64,000 nucleotides of DNA from Clostridia bacterium (GCA_017534885.1 JAFXVR010000006.1:27215-91214); one strand, 5' to 3'; positions 9,075 to 19,432 are shown, numbered from the stretch's first letter. Numbers and translations: made by a program. The notes: generated by a model not told the origin, from the letters alone.

Positions 9075-10487
9075 ATGGGCAAGGCAACAGGCTTCATGGA
9101 ATACGCGAGAGTCGAAAACCCGTACCGGGACGCGAAAAACAGGCTGGCGGACTTCGATGATCTGCACGCGGTTCAGCCCGTGGAGGCGCGGCGCTGCCAG
9201 GCGGCAAGGTGCATGAACTGCGGCGTGCCCTTCTGCCAGTCGGATTTCGGCTGCCCGCTGCACAACCTGATTCCCGAGTGGAATGAACTGCTGTACCGGG
9301 GGCAGGAACAGGCCGCGCTGGAGCGGCTGCTGCAGACCGCGCCCTTTCCGGAATTCACCGGGCACGTCTGCCCCGCCCTGTGCGAGAAGGCCTGCAACCT
9401 GGCGGACGACGGGGTCACGAATCGGGACAATGAGCTGTACCTGATCGAAACCGGCTTTGCGAAGGGCTGGATTCAGCCGAGGGTTCCGGCGGCGCGCACC
9501 GGGAAAACCGTCGCCGTGGCCGGCAGCGGGCCCTCCGGCCTCGCCTGCGCCGACTGGCTGAATCAGCAGGGGCACAGCGTGACTGTCATCGAGCGGGCTG
9601 ACCGCCCCGGCGGCCTGCTGATGTACGGCATCCCCAACATGAAGCTCCCCAAGGAGATCATTGAGCGCCGCGTCCGGCTGATGGAAGCGGAGGGCATCGC
9701 CTTCCGGCTGAACACGGAGGCGTCTCCCGATGACCTGAAGGCCTTCGACGCCGTCGTGCTCTGCGGCGGCGCCAGAAAAGCGCGCTCCCTGAATGTGAAT
9801 CACATGGACGCGCAGGGAATCCATTTCGCGGTGGACTACCTGACCGAGGCGACGAAAGCCCTGCTGTCCGGCCGCGATCCCGCCATATCCGCCGCCGGGA
9901 AGCACGTGGTGGTGGTGGGCGGCGGTGACACGGGCAACGACTGCGTGGGAACCGCCCTGCGCCAGGGCTGCGCTTCCGTCACGCAGCTGGAGATGATGCC
10001 CGCGGCCCCGGAGAAGCGAACCTCCGCCAACCCCTGGCCCGAATGGCCCCGCACCCTCCGCACCGACTACGGCCAGCTGGAGGCCATTGCCGTGCAGGGC
10101 TGTGATCCGCGCGTCTATGAGACCACGGTGAAAGCAATTCACCCGGACGCGGAGGGAAGCATCACGGCGCTGACCACCGTCCGCCTGGCGAAAAACCCGG
10201 AAGGGCGGCTGGTTCCCGCAGAAGGGACGGAGCAGAGGCTTTCCTGCGAATTGCTGCTCATCGCGGCAGGATTTATCGGCTGCGAGGAGAAAACATTGAA
10301 GAGCTTCTCGCTGCAGACGGACGCAAGGGGACGGCTGCTGCCGGAGAACGGCTCGCACCATCTGGGCGGGAACCTCTTCTCCGCCGGCGATATGCGCACC
10401 GGCCAGTCCCTGGTGGTGCGCGCCCTGGCGGACGGACGGGCGGCTGCGCGGGAAGTCAATGAATGGCTGAGAGGAAGGCAGGCATGA
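9075..10487 (+). CDS. gltD: Glutamate synthase, small (beta) subunit
   Basis: A 470-residue FAD- and NADPH-dependent subunit that passes electrons to GltB. The N-terminus carries the cysteine clusters for two 4Fe-4S centres ([27 protein letters not shown]). A first dinucleotide fold follows ([14 protein letters not shown]) and a second ([15 protein letters not shown]). The stretch after the last Cys cluster is shorter and less conserved than the usual NxPPVTIK motif, but the folds are intact. Its stop overlaps the start of pyrG (ATGA). Confidence 0.93.
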   Translation: MGKATGFMEYARVENPYRDAKNRLADFDDLHAVQPVEARRCQAARCMNCGVPFCQSDFGCPLHNLIPEWNELLYRGQEQAALERLLQTAPFPEFTGHVCPALCEKACNLADDGVTNRDNELYLIETGFAKGWIQPRVPAARTGKTVAVAGSGPSGLACADWLNQQGHSVTVIERADRPGGLLMYGIPNMKLPKEIIERRVRLMEAEGIAFRLNTEASPDDLKAFDAVVLCGGARKARSLNVNHMDAQGIHFAVDYLTEATKALLSGRDPAISAAGKHVVVVGGGDTGNDCVGTALRQGCASVTQLEMMPAAPEKRTSANPWPEWPRTLRTDYGQLEAIAVQGCDPRVYETTVKAIHPDAEGSITALTTVRLAKNPEGRLVPAEGTEQRLSCELLLIAAGFIGCEEKTLKSFSLQTDARGRLLPENGSHHLGGNLFSAGDMRTGQSLVVRALADGRAAAREVNEWLRGRQA

Positions 10488-12085
10488 CGAAATACATCTT
10501 TGTGACCGGCGGCGTGGTGTCGGGCCTGGGCAAGGGCATCACGGCGGCCTCGCTGGGGCGGCTGCTGAAGGCGCGGGGGCTGAAGGTCGCCGCCCAGAAG
10601 CTCGACCCTTATATCAATGTGGATCCCGGCACGATGTCCCCCTACCAGCACGGAGAGGTCTACGTCACCGAGGACGGGGCGGAGACCGACCTGGATCTGG
10701 GGCACTACGAGCGCTTCATCGACGAGGATCTGAACCGATACTCCAACCTGACCACCGGCAAGGTGTATTCCCGGGTGATCCAGCGGGAGCGCCAGGGCGG
10801 CTATCTCGGCTCCACCGTGCAGACCATTCCCCACATCACGGACGAGATCAAGCACTTCATCTACCGGGTGGGTGAAAAGACGGACGCGGACGTGGTCATC
10901 ACCGAGATCGGCGGCACCATCGGCGATATCGAGAGCCAGCCCTTCATTGAGGCAATCCGCCAGGTGGGGCTGGAGGTGGGCCGGGAGAACGCCCTCTATG
11001 TGCACGTGACCCTGGCGCCCTACCTGAAAGCATCCGGCGAGCACAAATCGAAGCCCACCCAGCACAGCGTGAAGGAAATGCAGGGCATGGGCATCAGCCC
11101 CAACATCATTGTGCTGCGGGTGGATGAGAAGATCACGGATGATTCGATCTTCACAAAGATTGCCCACTTCTGCAACGTCAAGCCCGACTGCGTCATCGAG
11201 AACCTGACCCTGCCCAGCCTGTACGAGGCCCCGCTGATGCTGGAGGAGGCCAACTTCTCGGGCATTGTGTGCCGGGAGCTGGGCATCGACACGCCCGCGC
11301 CCGATCTCACCGAATGGCGGGAGCTGGCGGAGCGCATCCGGCATCAGAACCGGTCTGTCCGGATCGGCCTGGTGGGCAAGTATGTGCAGCTGCACGACGC
11401 CTATCTCTCCGTCGCGGAGGCCCTGCGCCACGCGGGCTACGCCCTGGACGCGAAGGTGGAGATCGACTGGATCGATTCCGAGGCGCTGAATGAAGAGAAC
11501 ATCGGCGAAGCCTTCGCCGGGATCGACGGGCTGATCGTCCCCGGCGGCTTCGGCGGGCGGGGCATCGAGGGCATGGTGCTCACGGCCCGGTATGCCCGGG
11601 AACACCACATCCCCTACTTCGGCATCTGCCTGGGCATGCAGATCGCGGTCATCGAGTTTGCCCGAAACGCGGCGGGGCTGGCCGGCGCCAACTCCCACGA
11701 GTTTGACGAGAACGCGCCTTATCAGGTGATTCACTATATGCCCGGGCAGAACGACGAGATCGACAAGGGCGGCACGCTGCGGCTGGGCAAGTATCCCTGC
11801 GTGCTGAAGGAGGGCACGGTCATCGCCCGCTGCTACGGCAGGACCGAGATCAGCGAGCGCCACCGCCACCGCTATGAGTTCGCCAACGCCTTCCGCGAAA
11901 CCCTGCAGCAGGCGGGCCTGTGCCTGTCCGGCCAGTCCCCGGACGGCCGGCTGGTGGAGACCGTCGAGCTCCCCGGCGAGGCGTTCTTCGTGGGCGTTCA
12001 GTTCCATCCCGAGTTCAAGAGCCGCCCCAACAAGCCGCATCCGCTGTTCGTGGGCTTTGTGAAGGCGTCGCTGGAGACGGAATGA
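10484..12085 (+). CDS. pyrG: CTP synthase
   Basis: A 533-residue enzyme converting UTP to CTP with glutamine and ATP. The ATG at 10484 overlaps the gltD stop and gives the canonical [19 protein letters not shown]-terminus; an in-frame ATG 21 bp earlier lies inside gltD and would add a non-conserved tail. The synthetase domain has the P-loop [10 protein letters not shown]. The class I glutaminase domain has the nucleophile in FGICLGMQ and the His/Glu pair in QFHPEF. It sits between gltD and carA in a run of glutamine-using enzymes. Confidence 0.97.
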   Translation: MTKYIFVTGGVVSGLGKGITAASLGRLLKARGLKVAAQKLDPYINVDPGTMSPYQHGEVYVTEDGAETDLDLGHYERFIDEDLNRYSNLTTGKVYSRVIQRERQGGYLGSTVQTIPHITDEIKHFIYRVGEKTDADVVITEIGGTIGDIESQPFIEAIRQVGLEVGRENALYVHVTLAPYLKASGEHKSKPTQHSVKEMQGMGISPNIIVLRVDEKITDDSIFTKIAHFCNVKPDCVIENLTLPSLYEAPLMLEEANFSGIVCRELGIDTPAPDLTEWRELAERIRHQNRSVRIGLVGKYVQLHDAYLSVAEALRHAGYALDAKVEIDWIDSEALNEENIGEAFAGIDGLIVPGGFGGRGIEGMVLTARYAREHHIPYFGICLGMQIAVIEFARNAAGLAGANSHEFDENAPYQVIHYMPGQNDEIDKGGTLRLGKYPCVLKEGTVIARCYGRTEISERHRHRYEFANAFRETLQQAGLCLSGQSPDGRLVETVELPGEAFFVGVQFHPEFKSRPNKPHPLFVGFVKASLETE

Positions 12086-12108
12086 CCGCGCAAAGACAGG
12101 TGAGAGAC

Positions 12109-13173
12109 ATGGCTTATCTGGTTCTCGGCAATGGCATGACCTTTGAGGGGCTCCGCATCGGGGCCCCTGTTGACCGTATCGGCGAGCTGGTCTTCACCAC
12201 CGGCATGGTCGGGTATCTCGAGACGCTGACCGATCCGAGCTACTACGGCCAGATCGTCACCCATTCCTTCCCGCTGATCGGCAATTACGGCCTGATCCCG
12301 GAGGATTTTGAGGGGCGGAGCGCCCTCTTCGGATACATCGTCCGGGAGCTGTGCGACGCGCCTTCCAACTTCCGCAGCCAGGGCGCGCTGGACGCTTACC
12401 TGAAGGCGCAGGGCATCCCCGGCCTGTGCGGGGTCGATACCCGGGAGATCGTGCGGATCACCCGCGAGGAGGGCGTGATGAACGCCATGATCTGCGACAG
12501 CGTTCCCGCTGATCTCTCCGCGGTGCGCGCCTTCCGGGTCGAGGGCGCGGTCCCGTCTGTGACCTGTCACGAAAAAACGGTTTATCCGGCGGAAGGAAGG
12601 GAGAAATACCGCGTCGCCCTGATGGATTACGGCGCGAAGCGGAACATCATCCGCTCCCTGCAGAAGCGGGGCTGCGCCGTCACCGTGTGGCCCGCGGACA
12701 CCCCGGCGGAGGCGGTGCTCGAGGATGATCCCGACGGCGTCATGCTCTCCAACGGCCCGGGCGATCCCAAGGAAAACACGGGCTGCATCGCTGAAATCAA
12801 AAAGCTGCTGGGCCTCAAGCCTGTCTTCGGCATCTGCCTCGGGCATCAGCTGACCGCCCTGGCCCTGGGCGGGGACACCGTCAAGCTCAAGTACGGCCAT
12901 CGCGGCGGGAATCAGCCCGTGAAGGACGTCGAAACAGGCCGCAGCTGGATCACCAGCCAGAATCACGGTTACGCCGTGGTGGCGGACAGCCTGCGCGGGA
13001 TTGGTCGGGAGTCCTTTGTCAACCTGAACGACGGCAGCTGCGAGGGCATGGAATACCCCGGCCTGAGCTGTTTTACCGTGCAGTTCCACCCGGAAGCCTG
13101 CCCGGGGCCGCAGGACACCGGCTTCCTGTTCGACCGGTTCATCCGCATGATGGGAGGGGAAGGCCATGCCTAA
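12109..13173 (+). CDS. carA: Carbamoyl-phosphate synthase, small (glutaminase) subunit
   Basis: A 354-residue subunit that hydrolyses glutamine and channels ammonia to CarB. The N-terminal CPSase_sm_chain domain begins MAYLVLGNGMTFEG. The class I amidotransferase domain has Cys in FGICLGHQL and the His/Glu pair in QFHPEACPG. The start at 12109 is favoured by the family N-terminus and an AGGTGAG ribosome site; an ATG at 12082 overlapping the pyrG stop is possible and would add nine residues. The 3' end overlaps carB by 8 bp. No PyrR-type leader is seen, so it probably depends on upstream transcription. Confidence 0.95.
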   Translation: MAYLVLGNGMTFEGLRIGAPVDRIGELVFTTGMVGYLETLTDPSYYGQIVTHSFPLIGNYGLIPEDFEGRSALFGYIVRELCDAPSNFRSQGALDAYLKAQGIPGLCGVDTREIVRITREEGVMNAMICDSVPADLSAVRAFRVEGAVPSVTCHEKTVYPAEGREKYRVALMDYGAKRNIIRSLQKRGCAVTVWPADTPAEAVLEDDPDGVMLSNGPGDPKENTGCIAEIKKLLGLKPVFGICLGHQLTALALGGDTVKLKYGHRGGNQPVKDVETGRSWITSQNHGYAVVADSLRGIGRESFVNLNDGSCEGMEYPGLSCFTVQFHPEACPGPQDTGFLFDRFIRMMGGEGHA

Positions 13174-16100
13174 GGACGCATCCATCCGGAAAGTGCTGGT
13201 CATCGGCTCCGGCCCCATCGTGATCGGCCAGGCCGCTGAATTTGACTACGCCGGGGCCCAGGCCTGCCGCGTGCTGAAGGACGAGGGCGTCAATGTGGTG
13301 CTGGTGAACTCCAACCCGGCCACCATCATGACCGATCAGCACCTGGCGGACGAGATCTATCTGGAGCCCCTGAACGCCGCGACCCTGCGCCGCATCATCG
13401 AGAAAGAGCGCCCCGACAGCCTGTTGGCCGGGCTGGGCGGCCAGACCGCCCTGACGCTGGCCATGCAGCTGAGCCGGGACGGCACCCTGGCGGAGTTCGG
13501 CGTGCGGCTGCTGGGTTCTCCCATGGAGGCCATCGAGAAGGCCGAGGACCGCGAGAAATTCCGGGACACCATGCGGGCCATCGGCCAGCCCTGCGTCCCC
13601 TCGGAGATCGCGGAAGACTTTGAAAGCGCGCTGGCGGCCGCCCGGAAGATCGGTTACCCGGTCATCGTCCGGCCCGCCTATACCCTGGGCGGAAGCGGCG
13701 GCGGCATCGCGCAGGACGAGGACGCATTCCGCCCCATCGCGAAGGGCGGGCTGGACGCCTCGCCGATCCATCAGATTCTGGTGGAAAAGTGCATCTCCGG
13801 CTGGAAGGAAATCGAGTTTGAGACCCTGCGGGACGCCCTGGGGAACGTCATCGCCGTCTGCTCCATGGAGAACGTGGACCCCGTGGGCATCCACACCGGC
13901 GACAGCGTGGTCGTGGCCCCGGCGCTGACCCTCTCCGACCGGGAATACCAGATGCTGCGCACCGCGTCCCTGCGGATGATCGAGGCCATCGGCATCGTGG
14001 GCGGCTGCAACTGCCAGTTCGCCCTGAACCCCGATTCCTTCGAGTATGCGGTCATCGAGGTCAACCCCCGCGTGTCCCGCTCCTCCGCCCTGGCCAGCAA
14101 GGCCACCGGCTATCCCATCGCCAAGATGACCGCCCGGATTGCCCTGGGATACACCCTGGACGAGATGTGCAACGACATCACCGGGCAGACCAGCGCCTTC
14201 TTCGAGCCCACCCTGGACTATGTGGTGGTGAAGTTCCCGAAGTGGCCCTTCGACAAATTCCAGGGCTCCTCCCGCCGCCTGGGCACGCAGATGAAGGCCA
14301 CCGGCGAGGTCATGGCCATCGGTCAGTGCTTTGAGGAAGCGCTGATGAAGGCGGTGCGCGGCGCGGAGATCGGGCTGGACAGCCTGAACGCCCCGCCGCT
14401 GACGGATCTTCCCCTGCGGGAAAGGCTCGCCGCTCAGGATGATCACCGCCTGTTCACGGTGTTCGAGGCCCTGAAGCAGGGCATGAGCGTGGAGGAAATC
14501 CACGGGATCACGAAGATCGACCGCTTTTTCCTGTGCAAAATGAAGGGCCTGGCCGATCTGGAAACGCGGATCGGAAAGACAGGCCTGGCGGACGGGGACT
14601 ACCTCCGGCTGAAAAAGCTGGGCTATCCGGACGCCGCCATCACCCGCCTCTCGGGGGAGGAGAACCTGCCCGGCCTGCCCTTCCGCTACAAGATGGTGGA
14701 CACCTGCGGGGCGGAGTTTGCCGCGCAGACGCCCTATTTCTACTCCTGTACGGACAAGGCCTGTGAAGCCCGGACCCTGAAGCGCAGCGGCAAGCCCGTG
14801 GTGATGGTGCTGGGCTCCGGCCCCATCCGCATCGGCCAGGGCATCGAGTTCGACTATTCCTCCGTCCACTGCGTCTGGACCCTGCGGGAGATGGGGTATG
14901 ACGTGGTCATCGTCAACAACAACCCCGAGACCGTCTCCACGGACTACGACACCGCTGACCGCCTCTACTTCGAGCCCCTGACGCCGGAGGACGTGATGGG
15001 CATCATCGCCGTGGAAAAGCCCGTGGGAGTGGTGGTGGCCTTCGGCGGACAGACCGCCATCAAGCTGACCCAGTTTCTGGATCAGCACGGCATCCGCATC
15101 CTCGGTACCAGCGCTGAATCGATCGACATCGCCGAGGACCGGGAGCGCTTCGACAAGCTGCTGGAACGCTTCGGCATCCGCCGGCCGAAGGGCGTGAGCG
15201 TGCGCACCATGGAGGAGGCCGTCTCCGCCGCCGCGGCCCTGGGCTACCCGGTGCTGCTGCGCCCCTCCTATGTCATCGGCGGGCAGAACATGACCATCGC
15301 CCGGGAGGAAGCCCAGACCCGGGCTTATATGGAGCGGATCCTGGCGGGGGGCATCGAGAACCCCGTGCTGATCGATCAGTACCTGCCCGGCATCGAGCTG
15401 GAGGTGGACGTGATCTCCGACGGCGCGGACGTGCTGATCCCCGGCGTCATGGAGCACATCGAGCGGGCCGGCGTGCATTCGGGCGATTCCATCGCGGTCT
15501 ATCCGCCGTACAACCTGAACGACCGGTTCATGAAGATCATCTGCGACTGCAGCGAAAAGCTGGCCCTGGCGCTGGGCACAAAGGGCCTGGTGAACATCCA
15601 GTACCTGATCTTCCACGACGAGCTGTATGTCATCGAGGTCAATCCCCGGGCCAGCCGCACGGTGCCCTACATCAGCAAGGTGACGAAGGTGCCGATGGTC
15701 GATCTGGCCGCGAAGGTCATGCTCGGCGCAAAGCTGGCCGATCTCGGCTACGGCACCGGCCTCTACCGGACGCCGCCCTATGTGGCCATCAAGGTGCCTG
15801 TCTTCTCCTTTGAGAAGCTCAACGACGCCAACTCCATCCTCGGCCCGGAGATGAAGTCCACCGGCGAGGTGCTGGGCATCGGGAAAACGCTGCCGGAAGC
15901 GCTGTTCAAGGGGCTGACCGCCGCCGGCCTGTCGGTGCCCGCCGTCCCCCGGAATACGGGCATCCTCCTGAGCGCGGAGGAGAACGATTACCAGGAGATC
16001 ATCTCCCTCTCCAAGCGCTTTGATGACCTGGGCCTCCGCCTCTATGCGACAGCCGGCACGGCCAAGGTCATCGAAAGCCTCGGCGTTCCGGTCGTTTCTG

Positions 16101-17194
16101 TGCCCAACGCCACCAAGAGCGGGGAAATCTCCCGGCTGATGGAGAACGGCCTTCTCCACTATATTGTCTATACCGGCGCGGTGAAGGACGCCACGGTCGG
16201 GGATTACACCGCCCTGCACCGCCGGGCCATGCAGCTGGGCATCCCCTGCCTGACCAGCCTGGATACCGCGGGCGCGCTGGCGGACATGATGGCCGGCCGC
16301 TTCAACGCCCGGAATACGGAGCTGGTGGACATCAACCACATGCGCGCCTGGCGCCGGCGGATCCATTTCGCCAAGATGCACTCCTGCGGCAACGATTATA
16401 TCTTCATTGAGAATTTCGATGGAAGCATCGCCTGCCCCGAATCCCTGTGCGTCCAGCTCTGCGCCCAGCATTACGGGATCGGCGGCGACGGCATCGTCCT
16501 GCTGGAGCACTCATCCCGGGCCGATGTGAGGATCCGCTCCTTCAACAGGGACGGAAGCGAGGGCCGCATGGCCGGCAACAACATCCGCTGCGCCGCCAAG
16601 TACCTCTACGACAAGGGTTATGTGCGCAGTGAGCACATGGCCATCGAGATGGCCGGCCAGACCCACCGTCTGCGCGTCTATCTCCGCGACGGCCAGGTTC
16701 GCTCCGCTTCCGTCGAAATGGGCCGCGCGTCCTTTGACGCCGCCCAAATCCCGGCGGCCCTCGATCTGCCGGAAGTGATCGATCACCCGCTCTCGATCGG
16801 CGGCCGGAAGGACCGGATCACCTGCGTTTCCGTTGGCAATCCGCACTGCGTGGTCTTTACGGATGCCATCGACAGCATCGACCTGGCCGCAGTCGGCCCC
16901 CAGTACGAGTGCGCGCCGTGCTTCCCGGAGCGCATCAACACGGAGTTCGTCCGCATCATCAACAAAACCACGCTCCGCCTGCGGGTGTGGGAGCGCGGCA
17001 GCGGGGAGACCCTGGCCTGCGGAACCGGCGCCTGCGCCGCCGTCGCCGCGGCGATCCGCACCGGCCGCTGCGATGCCGGCAAAGACATCCTCGTCAAGCT
17101 TCCCGGCGGCGACCTGACCGTCCGGGATCAGGACGGCAAGCTGACCCTGACGGGGGATACGGTGCTGGTGTTTGAAGGCGTGGTTGAATCCTGA
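13166..17194 (+). CDS. carB: Carbamoyl-phosphate synthase large subunit fused to diaminopimelate epimerase
   Basis: A 1342-residue fusion with no stop or frameshift at the junction. Residues 1 to about 1055 are a complete CarB: first ATP-grasp half (VLVIGSGPIVIGQAAEFDY), oligomerisation domain, second ATP-grasp half (VLGSGPIRIGQGIEFDYSS) and a methylglyoxal-synthase-like allosteric domain (about 935-1055). Residues about 1066-1342 are a complete DapF beginning RIHFAKMHSCGNDYIF. DapF keeps both catalytic cysteines, in NNIRCAAKYL and in ETLACGTGACAA, so it should interconvert LL- and meso-diaminopimelate. No ribosome-binding site precedes the Met at residue 1059, so separate translation of DapF is not favoured. 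CarB alone is normally about 1070 residues and DapF about 275; the fused length equals their sum. Confidence 0.93.
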   Translation: MPKDASIRKVLVIGSGPIVIGQAAEFDYAGAQACRVLKDEGVNVVLVNSNPATIMTDQHLADEIYLEPLNAATLRRIIEKERPDSLLAGLGGQTALTLAMQLSRDGTLAEFGVRLLGSPMEAIEKAEDREKFRDTMRAIGQPCVPSEIAEDFESALAAARKIGYPVIVRPAYTLGGSGGGIAQDEDAFRPIAKGGLDASPIHQILVEKCISGWKEIEFETLRDALGNVIAVCSMENVDPVGIHTGDSVVVAPALTLSDREYQMLRTASLRMIEAIGIVGGCNCQFALNPDSFEYAVIEVNPRVSRSSALASKATGYPIAKMTARIALGYTLDEMCNDITGQTSAFFEPTLDYVVVKFPKWPFDKFQGSSRRLGTQMKATGEVMAIGQCFEEALMKAVRGAEIGLDSLNAPPLTDLPLRERLAAQDDHRLFTVFEALKQGMSVEEIHGITKIDRFFLCKMKGLADLETRIGKTGLADGDYLRLKKLGYPDAAITRLSGEENLPGLPFRYKMVDTCGAEFAAQTPYFYSCTDKACEARTLKRSGKPVVMVLGSGPIRIGQGIEFDYSSVHCVWTLREMGYDVVIVNNNPETVSTDYDTADRLYFEPLTPEDVMGIIAVEKPVGVVVAFGGQTAIKLTQFLDQHGIRILGTSAESIDIAEDRERFDKLLERFGIRRPKGVSVRTMEEAVSAAAALGYPVLLRPSYVIGGQNMTIAREEAQTRAYMERILAGGIENPVLIDQYLPGIELEVDVISDGADVLIPGVMEHIERAGVHSGDSIAVYPPYNLNDRFMKIICDCSEKLALALGTKGLVNIQYLIFHDELYVIEVNPRASRTVPYISKVTKVPMVDLAAKVMLGAKLADLGYGTGLYRTPPYVAIKVPVFSFEKLNDANSILGPEMKSTGEVLGIGKTLPEALFKGLTAAGLSVPAVPRNTGILLSAEENDYQEIISLSKRFDDLGLRLYATAGTAKVIESLGVPVVSVPNATKSGEISRLMENGLLHYIVYTGAVKDATVGDYTALHRRAMQLGIPCLTSLDTAGALADMMAGRFNARNTELVDINHMRAWRRRIHFAKMHSCGNDYIFIENFDGSIACPESLCVQLCAQHYGIGGDGIVLLEHSSRADVRIRSFNRDGSEGRMAGNNIRCAAKYLYDKGYVRSEHMAIEMAGQTHRLRVYLRDGQVRSASVEMGRASFDAAQIPAALDLPEVIDHPLSIGGRKDRITCVSVGNPHCVVFTDAIDSIDLAAVGPQYECAPCFPERINTEFVRIINKTTLRLRVWERGSGETLACGTGACAAVAAAIRTGRCDAGKDILVKLPGGDLTVRDQDGKLTLTGDTVLVFEGVVES

Positions 17195-17219
17195 ACGAAG
17201 CCGCGAACGGAGGACAAAC

Positions 17220-17567
17220 ATGGCGTCAAGCAGAGAATACCTGGATTTCATCCTCGATCAGCTCTCCGGGCTGGAGCAGGTGAGCTTCCGGAAGATGATG
17301 GGGGAGTACATCCTCTACTACCGCGGCCGGATTGTGGGCGGCATTTATGACGACCGCTTTCTGGTCAAGCCCACTCCCTCCGCCCTCGCCATGATGCCGG
17401 AGGCGGACAGGGAGGTGCCCTATGAAGGCGCGAAGGAGATGCTCCTGGTGGACAGGGTGGACAGCCGGGACTTTCTGGCCGCGCTGCTGAGGGCCATGTA
17501 TGAGGAGCTCCCGGCGGCGAAAAAAGGGCGCGGCCGGCCGGGGAAGGAGGGGGACGCGGCTGGATAA
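17220..17567 (+). CDS. TfoX N-terminal domain protein
   Basis: A 115-residue protein with the TfoX/Sxy N-terminal fold: SFRKMMGEYILYYRGRIVGGIYDDRFLVKPT. The ATG at 17220 has CGGAGGAC upstream. The C-terminal TfoX half is absent, as in many short clostridial homologues, so a competence role should not be assumed. The tail AAKKGRGRPGKEG is basic. It follows carB-dapF after 25 bp on the same strand and is probably read through from it. Confidence 0.82.
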   Translation: MASSREYLDFILDQLSGLEQVSFRKMMGEYILYYRGRIVGGIYDDRFLVKPTPSALAMMPEADREVPYEGAKEMLLVDRVDSRDFLAALLRAMYEELPAAKKGRGRPGKEGDAAG

Positions 17568-17939
17568 TCTGAAGCGGGAGCCGCTGGGAGACAGAACGTA
17601 CTGAATAACCGCTCCCTGCACGTCCGCTGGCAGGAAGCAAAACAGGACATTGACAGTCCAAAACAGGACATTCAGCCGGAAAAACAGGACATTGGGGAAG
17701 CAAAACAGGACATTCATCTGCAGGAAGCCCTCAGCGACAGCACAAAACAGCACATTCAGCGGCTCTTTGCCGAATGTGGCACTAACCGGGTCTTTGGCCG
17801 CACGGACATCATGAATCTTCTGCCCCTCACCGCTTCGCCCGCGTCCGCCCTGATCAGAAGGATGCTGGACATGGGGCTCATCGTCCCGCTGAAGGGACTG
17901 GGCAAGGGGAGGTACCGGTTCAGAGACGGGCTGGGCTGA
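17568..17939 (+). pseudogene. Remnant of a winged-helix regulator C-terminus
   Basis: An open stretch in the TfoX frame runs directly after its TAA to a TGA at 17937, with no credible start codon or ribosome site. It contains a four-fold KQDI repeat (AKQDI, SPKQDI, PEKQDI, EAKQDI, then TKQHI) followed by a winged-helix-like region (RVFGRTDIMNLLPLTASPAS, then ALIRRMLDMGLIVPLKGLGK). Degenerate repeats before a C-terminal winged helix are familiar from AlbA_2-type and Fic-type regulators. I read it as the 3' end of such a gene whose body was deleted. Translation as a separate small protein is not excluded. Confidence 0.55.
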
Positions 17940-17947
17940 CATCCGGA

Positions 17948-18475
17948 TCAGTAATCAAAGCGGAAGCCGAAATCCTCGCCGATCGCCACCGCTTTTTCAT
18001 CCGTAAAGGGCCGGGCATAGCCGTCGCAGTCCACACGCAGGACTGCCCGGGCGGTCATGGTTTCGGCTGATATGATCAGGTTCAGGCTGACAGCCGCTGT
18101 TCTGCCTTCGGAGGTGTTGAACATGGCCAGCGTGAAATCCCAGTCCTTTGTCAGGGACAGTTCAGGGCAGGCCGCAAGCAGCTGACCGGCGCTGACCGAC
18201 CCCTTCACGGAAACGGGGCCGTATCCGCAGTCCGCTGTGAGCGTTCCGCCGCGCATAGCTGCACCGCGATAGGCCGCGCCATGCGCCCCGGAAGAGATCT
18301 GTGCCTGCTCATTGGCGCTGATTCGGTTTTCCTGCCGGCCATCCGCGCTTTGCACAAGGGCGCTTACCGTGACCGTCAGACGGCTGGCGGAACGGACGGA
18401 CAGGGCTGCCAGCGCTGCGCATAGCAGCAGAAGACCGCCAAAGCCCCAAAGCGCCTTTTTCATATGTGTGCTCAT
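17948..18475 (-). CDS. Secreted or membrane-anchored protein of unknown function
   Basis: About 175 residues. An N-terminal hydrophobic segment (ALWGFGGLLLLCAALAALSV) acts as signal or anchor, and the rest looks like an extracellular beta-rich domain (TLTADCGYGPVSVKGSVSAG). No family is recognised. The start is uncertain: ATGs at 18487, 18475 and 18463 are in frame around a GGAGG. It is the last of three same-strand genes for exported proteins (from 20509) and converges on the remnant at 17939 with no clear terminator. Confidence 0.65.
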   Translation of the reverse strand: MSTHMKKALWGFGGLLLLCAALAALSVRSASRLTVTVSALVQSADGRQENRISANEQAQISSGAHGAAYRGAAMRGGTLTADCGYGPVSVKGSVSAGQLLAACPELSLTKDWDFTLAMFNTSEGRTAAVSLNLIISAETMTARAVLRVDCDGYARPFTDEKAVAIGEDFGFRFDY

Positions 18476-18531
18476 GCCTCCGTTCATCCCATATGCATAG
18501 CGCCCTGCCCGCCCGGACAAGGCGCTGTTTT

Positions 18532-19404
18532 TCATGTACCGTTGATGGTCACCCAAACCCTGTCCGCCTCCCGCCCCAGCGCCCACTGATAGGCCTGCGA
18601 GCGGCGGACGGCTTCGGCAAAGTCGTCAAGCGACTCGAGGAGCCAGTCGGTCTGAACGAGCCTGTTCAGGCCGTCCCTGGCTTGCTCATCCATATCGTCC
18701 AGCGCGTACCTGCATTCGATCTCAAGCTGGTAGTATTGGTCGCTTTCCTCATCTTCCACCTGCCAGGTCCAGGACAGGACAAAATACATGCCGTCGGGAT
18801 CGGAACCCTGATCGACGCCCGCCTGCAGAAGGTACAGGCTCTCCATGCCGTTGCTCTGAGGCCACACGGGCAGGATGGCTGTCAGGATCTCGCTGACTTC
18901 TCTCCTGTCGCCGATGGCGTCGTACAGCTCATTGCGCTTTTGAAGCAGCTCTACGGCCTGGCCTTCCAGCGGGATGAATTCGGCGGGAGGACAGTCTCTC
19001 GCCTGAAGCGCCTGTCTGACCAGCTCCTCAAAATCGTCGTAATACGCGCGCTCTCCGCAATGGGATGCCCATGCCCAATCCAGGATGCCTCTGTCCTCGC
19101 GGTGATCCTCAAAGAAATCATACAGGAGGAAGCGTTCGCCCTGCGCATTGATTCCCGTCACCCTGTGCGCGTAAAACAGATCGAGGCGCACCTCCAGAGC
19201 GGTGACGCCCGGATTCTCCCGGCAGGCCTCCTGCACCCTTTCCGCCAGGTAATCCGCGGCGTGCGCCGGGTCGCTGTCCAACTGTGCGAAACAGCTCATC
19301 GCCTGCGTCCGATCATTGTCCATCCGTTCATCTCCCGTGTGTGTGATTCCGGAAAGCGGAACCGCCATGAGCAGGGCAAGCAGAAGGCAAAGGATCAGGG
19401 TCAT
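18532..19404 (-). CDS. Secreted protein of unknown function
   Basis: 290 residues with a signal peptide (MTLILCLLLALLMAVPLSG) and a predominantly acidic mature part rich in Asp, Glu and aromatic residues, for example DFFEDHREDRGILDWAWAS. AGGAGGG lies 7 nt before the ATG. I do not recognise the family. It follows the gene at 19433 after 28 bp and precedes the one at 18475 after 56 bp, so the three are probably one operon. Confidence 0.7.
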   Translation of the reverse strand: MTLILCLLLALLMAVPLSGITHTGDERMDNDRTQAMSCFAQLDSDPAHAADYLAERVQEACRENPGVTALEVRLDLFYAHRVTGINAQGERFLLYDFFEDHREDRGILDWAWASHCGERAYYDDFEELVRQALQARDCPPAEFIPLEGQAVELLQKRNELYDAIGDRREVSEILTAILPVWPQSNGMESLYLLQAGVDQGSDPDGMYFVLSWTWQVEDEESDQYYQLEIECRYALDDMDEQARDGLNRLVQTDWLLESLDDFAEAVRRSQAYQWALGREADRVWVTINGT

Positions 19405-19432
19405 CCAGCCGCCCTCCTGTCAGCCATCTTCC

